Made by a program: the position numbers and the translations under genes. DNA of 33,786 nt from contig JAPOQQ010000045.1 in the NCBI GenBank assembly GCA_026710625.1, positions 1 to 33,786 on the forward strand, written 5' to 3'. Each line of letters begins with the position of its first letter. The stretch's first letter is position 1. This stretch comes from Candidatus Dadabacteria bacterium (GTDB lineage: Bacteria > Desulfobacterota_D > UBA1144 > Nemesobacterales > Nemesobacteraceae). This document shows, one piece after another, positions 33,136 to 33,786 of this stretch. The notes under the pieces were generated by a model, which searched no databases, was not told the origin of the DNA, and worked only from the letters and a program-made list of their open reading frames with translations.

Positions 33136-33786
33136 TACATAAACGGAGGACGTTACTTTCCCTTGTGCTGACTGCGCTGCTGGGAGCGCTGTCGCTGTTC
33201 GCCGCCGCGCCCGCGCAGGCGCAGAGTCCGAATCCGGTAACCAATCTGACGGCAACCCCGGGCGACGGAAAGCTGACGGTAGCTTGGACCAATCCATCTG
33301 ATGCGATTGCTGCACCCAACAACCATTTCCCCCAGGTGCGCTGGAAGGTGCAGAACACGAACACCTGGTTGAATTCTGGCGAGGCGACCGGTAACCCTGC
33401 AGGAATCGGTGCAACGTCGTACGAAATCCCGACCTTGACGAACGGCACGACATATGTGGTCGAGGTCAGAATTTTTCGAGGGAGCGATTCATTCGGTAGC
33501 AACTGGGTTTCCACGACCGGAACGCCGAATGTGCCACGCCCCACCGTCTCCCTCTCGGCCTCCCCGAACCCGGTGACGGAAGGTTCGTCGGTAACGGTGA
33601 CGGCGACGCTGTCGGAGGCGCTGTCGAACAGCGTGGACATCCCGCTGACGATTACGGACAACACGGCGGAGTCGGGCGATCACGGTACGCTGACGAGTAT
33701 CACCATCGCTGCCAACGCGATAAGCGGCACGGGGACGATCACTACGAAGCAGGACGGGGACACGGAGGTCGAGACCTTCACGGTGT
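33135..33786 (+). CDS. Secreted or surface protein with FN3 and Calx-beta-like domains (partial, no normal start in this frame)
   Basis: A reading frame open from 33102 to the window end. It reads HKRRTLLSLVLTALLGALSL then FAAAPAQA, a clear signal peptide cut after AQA. A fibronectin type III-like domain begins at PNPVTNLTATPGDGKLTVAW and continues to WVSTTGTP. A Calx-beta-like repeat follows (PTVSLSASPNPVTEGSSVTV, then IPLTITDNTAESGDHGTL), as in adhesins and large exoproteins. No ATG exists in this frame: ATA sits at 33135, and GTG 33165 would remove the KRR n-region and is 14 nt from GGAGGA. An upstream ATG (33055) would join the frame if the C9 tract gained one C. GC content jumps sharply at the gene, suggesting foreign origin. 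Confidence 0.7.
   Translation, partial: MHKRRTLLSLVLTALLGALSLFAAAPAQAQSPNPVTNLTATPGDGKLTVAWTNPSDAIAAPNNHFPQVRWKVQNTNTWLNSGEATGNPAGIGATSYEIPTLTNGTTYVVEVRIFRGSDSFGSNWVSTTGTPNVPRPTVSLSASPNPVTEGSSVTVTATLSEALSNSVDIPLTITDNTAESGDHGTLTSITIAANAISGTGTITTKQDGDTEVETFTV

Noticed and set aside
33116-33664. A 182-codon minus-strand frame at the right end
   Set aside because: The plus strand encodes a signal peptide and FN3/Calx-beta domains over the same DNA; the minus frame has low-complexity Val/Ser/Pro content only.

Overview
The window reads as chromosome of a diderm (Gram-negative) bacterium. It has a TonB-dependent receptor, an outer-membrane porin ending in Phe, a lipoprotein and a type II secretion secretin. 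Gene content is deltaproteobacteria-like, and a lineage such as Candidatus Dadabacteria would fit. That placement is inference from gene content and not a database result.

Layout. (1) 30-4232 is an iron-transport-like locus: a periplasmic FMN-binding protein and a porin on the minus strand, divergent from a cytochrome c/FTR1 iron permease fusion. The divergent spacer carries AT-rich inverted repeats. (2) 4304-4769 holds a small DUF4160/DUF2442 pair. (3) 4840-8388 is the protein-quality-control block tig-clpP-clpX followed by a small Trm112-like protein. clpP has a consensus promoter inside the end of tig that would give a leaderless message. (4) 8536-14195 is mixed: a TonB receptor, alpha/beta hydrolase, ruvX, a decayed 3' end of a dicarboxylate symporter gene, a DUF3568 lipoprotein, a VOC protein and a DUF1152 protein. 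(5) 14337-25068 is a BtrH-like protein and then the type II secretion genes gspC-D-E-F-G-H-I-J-K. No gspL, gspM, gspN or gspO is present. A tRNA-Leu(CAG) starts 2 nt after the gspK stop codon, and a bidirectional terminator follows. (6) 25218-32865 is a nitrogen-control region: glnB-glnA on the minus strand and hom-ntrB-ntrC on the minus strand. Between them lie a ParE/Phd toxin-antitoxin module and the RNase III gene. (7) 33055-33786 is the start of a GC-rich secreted or surface protein with FN3 and Calx-beta-like domains, running off the window.

How the genes work together. PII (GlnB), the NtrB kinase and the NtrC activator form the usual circuit controlling glutamine synthetase. Here the ntr pair is translationally coupled to homoserine dehydrogenase. 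The gsp operon encodes the outer-membrane secretin, ATPase, inner-membrane platform and all pseudopilins, but needs its L/M partners from elsewhere. Trigger factor and ClpXP act on folding and degradation of new proteins.

The most striking observation is at the right edge. A start codon with a good Shine-Dalgarno sequence is followed by a nine-C tract, and the frame downstream of the tract is the wrong one. Adding one C would join that start to the signal peptide of the FN3/Calx-beta protein. This is the architecture of a phase-variable surface protein in the OFF state, although a homopolymer sequencing error must be excluded.
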